A stretch of 64,000 bases of DNA from JAFMJV01 sp963814315 (GTDB lineage: Bacteria; Chloroflexota; Limnocylindria; Limnocylindrales; CSP1-4), in contig CAWFCG010000001.1 of assembly GCA_963814315.1 (NCBI GenBank), forward strand, positions 124,001-188,000. Reading direction: 5' to 3'. Under the pieces are notes generated by a model, which saw only the letters and a list, made by a program, of their open reading frames with translations, made no database searches and was not told the DNA's origin. Position numbers and translations under genes: made by a program. Below are positions 1-8,286 of the stretch, piece after piece (position 1 is the stretch's first letter; each line of letters begins with the position of its first letter).

Positions 1-873
1 CTTGAGCTGGCCGGCATCGATAATCCTGGTCAACTCGGCCATATCTCGCGGGTTCGCCGGCTTCCAGGAGAAGAGGCTCGACTTGCGGCTGCTGACGATC
101 GAAAGAATGGTCCCAGCGGTCATCACGCCCAGCAGCGACCACATGTCGCCGCCGGCCCAGGCGTAGACACCGCCCGGTCGTAGCGAACGGCGAGCCGCGA
201 AGACCGAACGGTGGGCGGCCACGTCCACGATGCGGTCCCAGCGCCGCCCGCTGGCGGTGTAGTCCTGACGCGTGTAGTCGATGATGTCGTCCACGCCGAG
301 GGACCGCACGAAGTCGATCTTGGCCGTACTGCAGACGCCGGTCACCGCCGCGCCGTAGGCCTGCGCGAGCTGCACGGCGAAGGGGCCCACGTTGCCGGAG
401 GCCCCGTTCACCAGGACCGTCTGCCCAGTCTTGAGTGGCTTCCAAGCCCGCAGACCCTGCAGCGCCAGGACAGCCGACTGAGGCACGGTCGCGGCCTCTT
501 CGAACGTCAGCGCGGCGGGCTTCGGTGCGAGCGCCGCCTCGGTCGCGATGGCGTGCTCGGCAAAGGCGCCGTAGCCGCACTCGGTGAGATCCCCGAAGAC
601 CTCGTCGCCGATCGCGAAACGGGTCACGCCGGGCCCGACTGATTCCACCACTCCGGCCACATCGAGGCCTAGCCGCGGGCTCTTGGGCCGACGCAGCCCG
701 GTGCCCATCCGGGTCATAGCCGGTCGGCCGTACAGGTAGTCCAAGTCGGCCGCGTTGACCGATGACGCACACACCCGCAGTAGGACCTCGCCGTCGCCCG
801 GCATGGGTGTCTCGACCTGGGCCAGCGTCAGCGACTCAGGCGGTCCGTATGCGCTCCGGACGATGGCCTTCAT
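1..873 (-). CDS. NAD(P)-dependent alcohol dehydrogenase / quinone oxidoreductase (MDR family), 3' end outside window
   Basis: About 291 N-terminal residues are visible; the C-terminus lies beyond base 1. The start ATG at 871-873 has a strong ribosome site (GGAGGA, 6 bases upstream). The protein opens with MKAIVRSAYGPPESL, the GroES-like domain typical of medium-chain dehydrogenases, and then carries the Rossmann glycine signature VLVNGASGNVGPFAVQLA near residues 145-162. No structural-zinc cysteine cluster is visible, so it resembles the zinc-free quinone oxidoreductase / zeta-crystallin branch. Substrate cannot be told. It stands alone, followed upstream by broken genes. Confidence 0.88.
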   Translation of the reverse strand, partial: MKAIVRSAYGPPESLTLAQVETPMPGDGEVLLRVCASSVNAADLDYLYGRPAMTRMGTGLRRPKSPRLGLDVAGVVESVGPGVTRFAIGDEVFGDLTECGYGAFAEHAIATEAALAPKPAALTFEEAATVPQSAVLALQGLRAWKPLKTGQTVLVNGASGNVGPFAVQLAQAYGAAVTGVCSTAKIDFVRSLGVDDIIDYTRQDYTASGRRWDRIVDVAAHRSVFAARRSLRPGGVYAWAGGDMWSLLGVMTAGTILSIVSSRKSSLFSWKPANPRDMAELTRIIDAGQLK

Positions 874-984
874 GTGATCCTCCTCCGCCCAGGTCCGCTC
901 CCCGAACGGTGCCCTCAAGCATGTACGCGACGCCCCACCAAAGGGTACGCGCGCCATGCAACCGATGGCCCGCACGCCGCTAGT

Positions 985-1619
985 TCAGGGCAGGTACGTC
1001 TCCGTCAGGCTGATCCCGCGCTTGCGCAACTCGGCCGCGTAGTCGGTTCGCGACACCGCCAGCTCGACGGGATGGACACCGCGCGGCGTGCGGCCCTGCG
1101 CGCTCATGATGGCCTTCAATGCGCCATCCCAGCCGGTGGTGCGCTCCATGGCGCTGAAGCCGGTGGCGTCGCCGAAGCGGTCGATGAGCTCGACCTGGAC
1201 GGCTGCGGGCGCCCCGTCCTTGCGACCCTTCGCCAGGATCCGCACGATGACCAGATCGGGATCACCCTGCGGCGCCCGAATCCTGGGGTCCAGCAGGGCA
1301 TGAAGGACATCGCGCGGCACGACCGGCCAGCCGTCCACCTCGATGGGCTCCTCTTCCAGCAACCCGGCGATCGTGTAGGCGCGCCACTCGGCGAAGGCTT
1401 CAGGAACGCGACCGGGGCGTCGTGGTCAGCGACGTCCAACTGCTGCGCGTTCGCGACATCCGAGCCGATGAGTGCGTTGACGCGCTCGGCCGAGCGGCGT
1501 GCCACATCGGCGCCGATGTCAGCGATGAGCACACGGTCAGCGTCGCCGTTGCGCGCCATGTCGTAGGCCGCGGCGGTTCCCTGTCTTCCGCCTCCGAGGA
1601 CCGCTTACGGGTAGGCCAT
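985..1619 (-). pseudogene. Saccharopine dehydrogenase / lysine 6-dehydrogenase-like pseudogene
   Basis: A ribosome site (GGGGGAGG) precedes ATG at 1617-1619, but the fifth codon is TAA (1605-1607). In the same frame the N-terminal NAD-binding sequence follows: AVLGGGRQGTAAAYDMARNG, then a short alpha/beta stretch. Near 1405-1425 the frame changes and the text jumps straight to EAFAEWRAYTIAGLLEEEP and a normal family C-terminus ending ISLTETYLP. Intact members are about 370-400 residues, so roughly 150-200 central residues are missing. A nonsense codon plus a frame-changing internal deletion make this a dead gene. Confidence 0.8.
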
Positions 1620-1683
1620 TGCCCTCCCCCTTCGACTGCCTGGATGAGGAGACGCTAGCAGTCCGCCGGTCGGTCGGTGTCGT

Positions 1684-1956
1684 CTACCAGATCGTCGGCA
1701 CGGGGTACTGCCGGATGGCCTCGTCGGGCGTCACGATGGCCATCCCCATGGAGATGGCCTGCCAGACGAGCATGCGGTCGAACGGGTCGCGATGGATGCC
1801 CGGCAGTCGGCCGACCTGCAGGACAGTTTCCTCACCCAGCGGGAGCGCTTCGACACCCATGCGCTCACGAGCCATCGGGACCAGCTGATCCGGCGGTAGC
1901 GGTAGCACGAGCTTGCCGAGGGCGTGCTTGAGTGCGATCTCCCAATCTGGGGCGGT
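1684..1956 (-). pseudogene. PIN-domain (VapC-type) toxin, C-terminal fragment
   Basis: Minus-strand reading gives WEIALKHALGKLVLP, then LPGIHRDPFDRMLVWQAI and IVTPDEAIRQYPVPTIW, the C-terminal half of VapC-like PIN ribonucleases, including the conserved HRDPFDRML segment with its catalytic Asp. The N-terminal half, with the first catalytic Asp, is absent: upstream of about base 1956 the sequence turns into an unrelated gene on the other strand. No antitoxin gene is next to it. It is a remnant, not a working toxin. Confidence 0.75.
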
Positions 1957-2265
1957 CAGCCCACCGTGGTCGGCAACACCATCGAGCAGCCCGGGACCGT
2001 CGGCATCAACGTGGACGGCGACGAGGACTACAAGAGCGTGGCTCCGCATATCGAGAGCAACACCATCACGGGCTCTGGCGGTATCGTCTGGAGATCGCCT
2101 GCGGGATCGATCATCGGCAACTCCATCTCCAACGGTACGGCCGGGTTGATGGTCATGAGCGGCAATCGCTCGTGCTACAACGGCGAGAACTTCGTCCTGC
2201 TGGAGAGCGCGACGCCGAGCGACGACGGCACGAATGAGTTCTGCGAGGACACGCCGACCGCGTAG
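1950..2265 (+). pseudogene. Right-handed beta-helix repeat protein, C-terminal fragment
   Basis: From about 1950 the plus strand reads PTVVGNTIEQPGTVGINV, then HIESNTITGSGGIVW and GSIIGNSISNGTAGLMV, repeats with the xxGNxI spacing of parallel beta-helix (pectate-lyase-like) proteins, ending EDTPTA before a TAG at 2263-2265. The 5' part of the gene is missing at exactly the place where the oppositely oriented PIN fragment also loses its 5' part. Family members of this kind are usually secreted and several hundred residues long. Confidence 0.65.
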
Positions 2266-2325
2266 TCCATCACGCAGCCGACACTCCTTACCTGGGTCGG
2301 CCGGCTGGCCCGGGTATCCTTCTGT

Positions 2326-2874
2326 CTAGGCGACCTCGGTGACCGGCTTGATGGGCTCCGGCGGCGTGTCGGCATCGCCGAAGGTGTGCTCCCAGAAGCT
2401 GACATCGCGCCAGGCGTCACGCTTGAATCCGAGGTTCTTGAGCGTGCCCGAATGCTCGAAGCCCAGCGATTCATGCAGCGCCACGCTGGCGTCATTGGGC
2501 AGCGCGATGACCGCCACCACGGCGCGGTAGCCCTGCGCCTCGAGGATCTCCAGCATACGGGTCGACAGGTCGCGGCCGATACCCTGCCGTTCGTGGCCAG
2601 CGCGGACGTAGACGGTGACCTCGCAGGTCCAGTCATACGAGCCGCGCAACTTCCAGGGAGAAGCGTAGGCGATGCCGCCCAGCACGCCGTCCTTCTCGGC
2701 CACGATGAACGGATAACGCTCGTGGAGCACCTGCCACGTCGCTTCCCAGTCCGCCTCTGACTGAGGCCGGTCATGGAAGTTGATGGCCGTCGTCTCGATG
2801 TAGTGATTGACGATCTCGGCGAACTGCTCGAGGTCGGCCTCCTGGGCCAGGCGGAAATCGTAGGCGTGCTGCAT
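2326..2874 (-). CDS. Phosphinothricin N-acetyltransferase-like GNAT enzyme (copy 1)
   Basis: 182 residues from ATG 2872-2874. The GNAT fold is clear: IVNHYIETTAINFHDRP in the N-terminal part, the acetyl-CoA loop region RAGHERQGIGRDL near residues 100-112, and ALPNDASVALHESLGFEHSG in the C-terminal part, the usual pattern of the PAT/bar/YwnH group. Such enzymes acetylate phosphinothricin, methionine sulfoximine or related amino acids; the natural substrate is unknown. An upstream in-frame start at 2955 is possible, but a TATCGT box six bases before 2874 supports the shorter form and a leaderless mRNA. A paralog lies just upstream. Confidence 0.85.
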   Translation of the reverse strand: MQHAYDFRLAQEADLEQFAEIVNHYIETTAINFHDRPQSEADWEATWQVLHERYPFIVAEKDGVLGGIAYASPWKLRGSYDWTCEVTVYVRAGHERQGIGRDLSTRMLEILEAQGYRAVVAVIALPNDASVALHESLGFEHSGTLKNLGFKRDAWRDVSFWEHTFGDADTPPEPIKPVTEVA

Positions 2875-2880
2875 CGGCAG

Positions 2881-2886
2881 ACGATA
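2881..2886 (-). promoter_or_regulatory. -10 box of a probable leaderless promoter for copy 1 acetyltransferase
   Basis: TATCGT on the minus strand, six bases before the ATG at 2874, with no Shine-Dalgarno sequence. The paralogous gene starting at 3623 has the identical box and spacing. No convincing -35 element is seen. Confidence 0.5.
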
Positions 2887-3047
2887 CCGCACGGCGAGCG
2901 GAACGCACACACCATCGATGGCGCCGCGCCCCGGGCTTGTTTGCAGCAGATGCAAAGGCGGCTACATCAAGCTCGGCACGGCAGCTGGGGCCGGTGGCGA
3001 CATGAGCGTCAACCTGGACGCGTCGATGCCTCCCGTGCCGAAGTAGA

Positions 3048-3623
3048 TCATTCGGCCGAATCGTCGACCTCGTCAGCCTCGTCGGCCTCGCTTACCGCCC
3101 GTACCGGTGTCGGCGCCGAGTCATCGTCATGCCCCACCAGCCGCTGCCAGGACCCCACGTTGCGCCAGGCGCCGTGCTTGTAGCCGACCCGCTCGAGCGT
3201 CCCCAGGTGGCGAAAGCCGAATGATTCGTGCAATCGGACGCTGGCGTCGTTTGGCGTGGTGATACCGGCGATCAGGCAGCGGTAGCCTTGCGCGTCAAGG
3301 ATGGGGATGAGCCGGCCGTACAGCGCGGTCCCCAAACCCTGGCCCCCGCGCCCGTCGCGCAGGTAGATGGAGACCTCCGCGGTCCAACCATAGGCGGCGC
3401 GCGTGTTGAACGGCTTGGCATAGGCCAGCCCGTCGATGATGCCGACCCGTTCGGCCACCAGCCAGGGGAAGCACTCCTGGTGCGCCTCCCAGTCGGCCAT
3501 CCAGTCCGCGGCCATCTGGGCCCGGTCGCCGAAATGCGCCACGCCGCGCGCGATGTGACGGTTGACGATCTCCGCCACGGACGCCATGTCAGCCGCGCGC
3601 GCTCGTCGGACGTACCAACTCAT
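3048..3623 (-). CDS. Phosphinothricin N-acetyltransferase-like GNAT enzyme (copy 2)
   Basis: 191 residues from ATG 3621-3623. Same architecture as the downstream neighbour (IVNRHIARGVAHFGDRA, RDGRGGQGLGTALYGRL, TPNDASVRLHESFGFRHLG), so the two are tandem paralogs, but they are clearly diverged and have different C-termini: this one ends in an acidic tail rich in Glu/Asp (SEADEADEVDDSAE). An in-frame codon at 3686 would add 21 residues with no support. Starting at 3623 places a TATCGT box six bases upstream. A diverged pair suggests two substrates rather than simple dosage. Confidence 0.85.
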   Translation of the reverse strand: MSWYVRRARAADMASVAEIVNRHIARGVAHFGDRAQMAADWMADWEAHQECFPWLVAERVGIIDGLAYAKPFNTRAAYGWTAEVSIYLRDGRGGQGLGTALYGRLIPILDAQGYRCLIAGITTPNDASVRLHESFGFRHLGTLERVGYKHGAWRNVGSWQRLVGHDDDSAPTPVRAVSEADEADEVDDSAE

Positions 3624-3629
3624 GCGCTC

Positions 3630-3635
3630 ACGATA
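3630..3635 (-). promoter_or_regulatory. -10 box of a probable leaderless promoter for copy 2 acetyltransferase
   Basis: TATCGT on the minus strand, exactly six bases before the start codon at 3623; no ribosome binding site. Same arrangement as the paralog at 2874. Confidence 0.5.
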
Positions 3636-3751
3636 GAGCCTGCATCGGGGTCCATGTGGACGACCCGGATTGGGCCTAGATGGCACTGCGAAGCGCTGCC
3701 GAGCAGCGCATCATGGCAGCAAGATCATCGACCCACGCAGGAGATACACCC

Positions 3752-5392
3752 ATGCCCACCGACTATGCGGTCCCGCAGCTCAGGGAGCCGGCCCCGCCCA
3801 CGCCTAATGAGGTCGTGCTCGTCACCAGTGGCGACCTGCGCCACACCGCCAACGTGATGGGCTGGCCGGCACAGCAGGTGCTGGAGCAGCAGATCACCGA
3901 CGCCCTCGCGGAGGTCGGCTGGACCGTTCGTCGCGGGCACGCATACGACCCGGAATACGACCACGGCTTCATCTGGAACCAGCGCATGGGCATGGACGTC
4001 TTCGCCGACATCCACCCCGACACGCCGGTCATCATCGCCGAGGCCGTGTGGGAGTACAGCCATCACGTCCTGTCGGGCCTGAAGTCGCAGCGCGGCCCCA
4101 TCCTCACCGCCGCCAACTGGAGCGGCCAATGGCCCGGGCTCGTTGGCCTACTCAACCTGAATGCCTCGATGACCAAGGCCGGCATGGCGTACAGCACCAT
4201 CTGGAGTGAGGACTTCAGCGACGAGTGGGCTCGCCATGCCCTCCAGGAGTGGGTCAAGACGGGCAAGATCGAGCACGACACGTCGCACGTGCGTGACCTC
4301 GATGCCGCCAAGCTACCCGCCAGCGAGGCCGAGCTGGGCCGCGCGCTGGCCGCCGAGCTGCAGCAGAAGAAGGCCATCATGGGCATCTTCGACGAAGGCT
4401 GCATGGGCATGTACAACGCCATCTTCGATGATGAGTACATCAACCCCCTGGGTATCTACAAGGAACGCTTGAGCCAGTCGGCGCTGTACTACCGCATGAC
4501 CACCGTCAGCGACGCAGAGGCTGAGGCGGTCTTCGCCTGGCTGGTCGATCGCGGCATGACGTTCGACTTCGGCAGCGACCCGGAGACCGAGCTCACCAAG
4601 GACCAGGTCATCAGCCAGTGCAAGATGTACATCGCTGCGCTGCGCATCGCCAAGGACTTCGGCTGCGCCGGCATCGGCATCCAGTACCAGCAGGGCCTGA
4701 AGGACCTGGTGCCAGCGTCAGACCTGGCCGAGGGCCTGCTCAATGAGATCGATCGCCCGCCCGCCTACGATGAGGACGGCCACGAGCTCTATCCTGGCCA
4801 GCCCCTGCCGCACTTCAATGAGGTCGACTGGGGTTGTGGCGTTGATGCACTCATCACCAACCGTGTCTGGACGGCCATGGGCCTCAACCCTTCGACCAGC
4901 CTGCACGACGTCCGCTGGGGCGACCCCTGGGGTGACGACTTCGTGTGGATCATGGAGATCTCCGGCTCGGTTCCGCCGTCCCATCTCCGGGGTGGCTACG
5001 AGGGTGTCGTGTCGGAGCGCCAGAGCCCCATGTACTTCCGACTCGGCGGCGGCACCATCAAGGGTGTCAGCAAGGCCGGCCCGGTGGTCTACAGCCGCGT
5101 CTTCCTGATGGACGGCAAGCTGCAGGTCGACATGGGCCTGGGCAAGGCCATCGACCTGCCCGATGAGGAGACGCAGCGGCGCTGGGATGCCACCAGCGGC
5201 AACTGGCCCATCATGCACCTGGTGATGCCGGGGGTCTCCCGCGACCAGTTCATGGCGCGCCATCGCAGCAACCATATCCAGGTGGTGTATGCGCCGGACG
5301 TAGCGACGGCCAAGAGGGCGCTGGCGGCCAAGGCGGCCATGTTCGACGCCCTCGGTGTCGAGGTGCACCTGACGGGCGACCTCGACTTCTAG
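3752..5392 (+). CDS. L-fucose/L-arabinose isomerase superfamily protein
   Basis: 546 residues from ATG 3752 (AGGAGA ribosome site eight bases upstream); an in-frame ATG at 3680 lacks a ribosome site. The sequence has the layout of FucI-like ketol isomerases: an N-terminal Rossmann-like part, the central GIFDEGCMGMYNAIFDD segment, where the acidic residues should bind the catalytic metal, and a C-terminal segment with RHRSNHIQVVYAPD, which carries the expected late histidine. Function would be aldose-ketose isomerisation, but this branch is only loosely related to true FucI and the sugar is not predictable. It is a single-gene unit ending in a strong terminator hairpin. Confidence 0.75.
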   Translation: MPTDYAVPQLREPAPPTPNEVVLVTSGDLRHTANVMGWPAQQVLEQQITDALAEVGWTVRRGHAYDPEYDHGFIWNQRMGMDVFADIHPDTPVIIAEAVWEYSHHVLSGLKSQRGPILTAANWSGQWPGLVGLLNLNASMTKAGMAYSTIWSEDFSDEWARHALQEWVKTGKIEHDTSHVRDLDAAKLPASEAELGRALAAELQQKKAIMGIFDEGCMGMYNAIFDDEYINPLGIYKERLSQSALYYRMTTVSDAEAEAVFAWLVDRGMTFDFGSDPETELTKDQVISQCKMYIAALRIAKDFGCAGIGIQYQQGLKDLVPASDLAEGLLNEIDRPPAYDEDGHELYPGQPLPHFNEVDWGCGVDALITNRVWTAMGLNPSTSLHDVRWGDPWGDDFVWIMEISGSVPPSHLRGGYEGVVSERQSPMYFRLGGGTIKGVSKAGPVVYSRVFLMDGKLQVDMGLGKAIDLPDEETQRRWDATSGNWPIMHLVMPGVSRDQFMARHRSNHIQVVYAPDVATAKRALAAKAAMFDALGVEVHLTGDLDF

Positions 5393-5400
5393 ACTCGTCA

Positions 5401-5455
5401 CGCCGCAGGACAGGGACCCCTTCGGCGACGAAGGGGTCCTTCGTCGCCTGCGGCG
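5401..5455 (+). terminator. Intrinsic terminator-like hairpin after the isomerase gene
   Basis: Perfect 11-bp stem GGACCCCTTCG / CGAAGGGGTCC at 5414-5424 and 5429-5439 with a GCGA loop, nested in an outer 9-bp repeat CGCCGCAGG / CCTGCGGCG (5401-5409, 5447-5455). It lies eight bases after the isomerase stop and faces the convergent flavodoxin gene, so it may serve both strands. A long T-run is absent. Confidence 0.65.
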
Positions 5456-5504
5456 GGTTGGCTGGCGCTGTCGTCGGCGGCGCCTGTCGGCGGCTTCCGC
5501 AAGC

Positions 5505-5930
5505 TCAGACGGCGGCACCACTGCCAAGCGAATCGACCCAGGCCGCGAAGCCCTTGGGAACCTTGGGGCCCTTGACCATGTACATGCCGGTCACCTTGCC
5601 GCCCGATGACTCGACGGCATTGGCCATCTGTCGCAGCGTGGAGCCGACGGCCAGCTTGTAGGTCGCAAAGACCGCCACCGGCCGGTGATTGATGGACATG
5701 CCTTCGATGAAGGTCAGCAGCCCTTCGGATGGGTGCTGCTTGAAGATGAAGTAGCCCTTGGTCCAGGCGCCTAGCACGATGGCATCGGCACGGGTCGCCG
5801 CCTTTGCATCCGCGTGGGAGATCGACTGCACGGTGCACTCGTGGCCGGCGGCGCGTACTACCTCTGCCATCGCCTCTGCCGCCGCACCCGTGGTGCCGGT
5901 GTGTGTCTCGTAGACGATGGCAACCTTCAT
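5505..5930 (-). CDS. Flavodoxin-domain protein
   Basis: 141 residues from ATG 5928-5930, with AGGAGG seven bases upstream. It begins MKVAIVYETHTGTTGAAAEA, the FMN phosphate-binding loop of flavodoxins (T/S-rich segment after the first strand), and has the later VLGAWTKGYFIF and VFATYKLAVGSTLRQM segments of the flavodoxin-like fold. Short flavodoxins carry electrons between reductases and metabolic enzymes; no partner is adjacent. The longer in-frame start at 5990 has no ribosome site. Confidence 0.82.
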   Translation of the reverse strand: MKVAIVYETHTGTTGAAAEAMAEVVRAAGHECTVQSISHADAKAATRADAIVLGAWTKGYFIFKQHPSEGLLTFIEGMSINHRPVAVFATYKLAVGSTLRQMANAVESSGGKVTGMYMVKGPKVPKGFAAWVDSLGSGAAV

Positions 5931-6023
5931 GTGTCCTCCTGTGATCGATCTTATGCCACGGGCGCGGGCGCGAACTCCATTCTGAGCCACCCGGCCTAGC
6001 GAGACAGCGAGCGGGATGCGTCG

Positions 6024-7931
6024 CTAGCCGAGCGAGTCCGGTGAGCCCAGGACCCATCCCTCCAGACCCTTCTCGGCAGCATCGATGGCCAAGGCGGCGG
6101 AGATGACCCCGACGTGACTGAAGGCCTGCGGGAAGTTGCCCAGCTGCTCGCCATTGCGGGGATCGATCTCCTCGGCCAACAGACCCAGGTCGTTGGCGTG
6201 CGACAGCACCATCTCGAAGCGCTCGCGGGCTCGTGCGACCTGGCCGCTGCGTGCCAGCGCGGCCACCATCCACAGCGTACAGAAGACGAAGGTGCCTTCT
6301 TCGCCGTCGAGACCGTCGTCGTTGCGATAGCGGTAGATGTGCCCGTCAACGCCCAGCTCCCGGTCGATGGCCTCGATGGTGGCCAACATACGAGGGTCGG
6401 CGGCGGCGATGAACCCGATGGTCGGGATCTGCAGCGCGGCTGCGTCCAGTGCAGTCGATCCGAAGGCCTGCGTGAACACACCGCGGACCGGGTCCATGCC
6501 TTCGGTCTCGATGCGGCGGCGCATCTCGTCACGGGCCTCACGCCAGCGGACCGGCACCGCAGCGGCACCGTCGTGACGCTCCACCAGGCGAACACCCAGA
6601 TCCACCGCCAGCCACATCAGCAGCTTGGAGAAGAGGAAATGCTGGGCTCCGCCGCGCACCTCCCAGATTCCCTCGTCAACCACATCGAACTCGTCGATGG
6701 CCAGCTCCACGACCTCGTCGGTGAAGCGCCGGTAGTGGACATCGGCGTGCTCCCCCACGTCGCCGGAATGCGCCTCGCGGAACCAGGTCGAGGCCAGCAG
6801 CCAGCCGTAGGTGTCGTGCTGCTTCTGGTCCCAGGCACCGTTCCCGATGCGCACTGGCTGCGAGCCACGATAGCCAGAGAGGTGCGACAGCGCGATCTCA
6901 CTGAGGATGCGTTCGCCGCCGATGCCATACATGATCTGGAGCTCCGAGGCTCGTCCGGCAGTGGTATCTCGGATCCAGCGGCTGAAGCGGGCGCACTCGT
7001 AGTCGTGGCCCAGGCGGATGAGCGCATCCAGCATGGTGCTGGAGTCGCGCACCCAGGTGTAGCGGTAGTCCCAGTTGCGTCCACCGCCGATGGTCTCCGG
7101 CAATGAGGTGGTGGCAGCGGCGATGACGGCGCCGGTCTTGCCGTCGGTCAGGCCCTTGATGACCAGCGCACTACGCTCGACAGCCTCGCGATAGGGACCG
7201 TCGTAGCGCGTCCGCTTGTTCCAGCGCTGCCAGAAGCGCACGGTGGAATCCAGCTCGTCGATGGCTTCGTCGTGTGGGATGCGGTCGGTCACGAGCCCGC
7301 TGGGCGTCGACCAGGTGATGCTGACGACACGCTCATCCCCGGCTCGGACGGTAGCCTGCGCGTCGACACCGCCACGACCATCACGCCTGAGCGGCCCGAT
7401 CTCGCTGTCCAGCAGCAGTGCGTCCGCGCTCCCGGTCGCCACCATCAGGCCCTCTGCCAGCTCGATGACGTGGGGCGTGGTGAGCCCATACTCGAAACGG
7501 GGACGGAAGGTGAGGCCGACCTCCATCGCTCCGCTGACGCCGCGTACGACACGTATGAGTGAATGCCGCGCACCCAAGCGATGTGCCACCCCCACCTCCT
7601 CGTCGTCCGGCTCGACGGGCATGAAATCGGTCAGCGTGACTACGCCACCAGCGGTGTGGAAGGTGGTCTCCAGCATGTTGGTGCCGGGCAGGTAGCGGCG
7701 CTCGATGTCCACCTCGTCTGCGGTCGGTGCGATGCGGAAGAAGCCGCCGATGTCGCGGTCGAGGATGCGCCCGAAGACCGGCCGTCCGTCGAACCGGTGG
7801 AAGACGGCCCATTCGACCGAGCCATCGCGGGCCACCAGCGCCAGTGAATGGCAGTCACTCAGGAAGGCGTAGTCGGAGATGGGCGGGAATCCGCCGGTGG
7901 CCGAATAGGCTTCATGCTTCTGGCTTGCCAT
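6024..7931 (-). CDS. Glycoside hydrolase family 15 protein (glucoamylase/trehalase-like)
   Basis: 635 residues from ATG 7929-7931 (GGAGGTGA upstream). Residues 1-250 form the N-terminal beta-sandwich typical of bacterial GH15; the rest is the alpha/alpha barrel. Signatures visible are GGGRNWDYRYTWVRDSS, then DEGIWEVRGG containing the general-acid Glu, and DPRNGEQLGNFPQAFSH containing the general-base Glu. There is no signal peptide, so the enzyme is cytoplasmic, as in actinobacterial GH15 trehalases and alpha-glucosidases. It would release glucose from trehalose or alpha-glucans. It is transcribed alone, away from the flavodoxin by 93 bases. Confidence 0.92.
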   Translation of the reverse strand: MASQKHEAYSATGGFPPISDYAFLSDCHSLALVARDGSVEWAVFHRFDGRPVFGRILDRDIGGFFRIAPTADEVDIERRYLPGTNMLETTFHTAGGVVTLTDFMPVEPDDEEVGVAHRLGARHSLIRVVRGVSGAMEVGLTFRPRFEYGLTTPHVIELAEGLMVATGSADALLLDSEIGPLRRDGRGGVDAQATVRAGDERVVSITWSTPSGLVTDRIPHDEAIDELDSTVRFWQRWNKRTRYDGPYREAVERSALVIKGLTDGKTGAVIAAATTSLPETIGGGRNWDYRYTWVRDSSTMLDALIRLGHDYECARFSRWIRDTTAGRASELQIMYGIGGERILSEIALSHLSGYRGSQPVRIGNGAWDQKQHDTYGWLLASTWFREAHSGDVGEHADVHYRRFTDEVVELAIDEFDVVDEGIWEVRGGAQHFLFSKLLMWLAVDLGVRLVERHDGAAAVPVRWREARDEMRRRIETEGMDPVRGVFTQAFGSTALDAAALQIPTIGFIAAADPRMLATIEAIDRELGVDGHIYRYRNDDGLDGEEGTFVFCTLWMVAALARSGQVARARERFEMVLSHANDLGLLAEEIDPRNGEQLGNFPQAFSHVGVISAALAIDAAEKGLEGWVLGSPDSLG

Positions 7932-8019
7932 GGCTCACCTCCGCTCGTCTGCCCCCGCGCATCTGCTGTCGGGCAAGCTCGAGTGTACTTGTGGAGCGTG
8001 ATCCGACAGCGACGCTCGG

Positions 8020-8025
8020 TATACT
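8020..8025 (+). promoter_or_regulatory. -10 box of a probable leaderless promoter for the 76-residue protein
   Basis: TATACT nine bases before the ATG at 8035. The following bases (CGGGCGGCG before ATG) closely resemble those between the same box and the plsY start at 48445. Confidence 0.5.
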
Positions 8026-8034
8026 CGGGCGGCG

Positions 8035-8265
8035 ATGCAGCAGCCCATGTACCACCCCGATGACCTGGCCTCGATGGACCCGCTGGTCCTGATGAAGAAC
8101 CTCGACCACGTGCGCATGACCTCGCGACGTCTCAGCTACATCCTGCAGGGACAGGTCCACCTCTATCGGCCGGAGGCCAACGAGCTGCGCATGGAGATCG
8201 ACCGCTACGTCGAGGCCGAGCGTGTGATCGAGGCCGAGCTGGCGCGTCGTCAGATCCGCGCCTGA
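8035..8265 (+). CDS. Small conserved-looking hypothetical protein, 76 residues
   Basis: I do not recognise the family. The product (MQQPMYHPDDLASMDPLV...) is soluble, charged and mostly helical, without signal peptide or cysteines. It sits between the divergent GH15 gene and the convergent nitroreductase, leaving only 21 bases before the latter's stop. A TATACT box at leaderless distance supports real expression. Its third-position GC bias looks like that of neighbouring genes, but with this length chance cannot be excluded. Confidence 0.55.
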   Translation: MQQPMYHPDDLASMDPLVLMKNLDHVRMTSRRLSYILQGQVHLYRPEANELRMEIDRYVEAERVIEAELARRQIRA

Positions 8266-8286
8266 CCCCACGGGGACGTCTGGCCT

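Noticed and set aside
1684..1956. VapBC toxin-antitoxin module
   Set aside because: The PIN domain lacks its N-terminal half and no antitoxin gene is adjacent.
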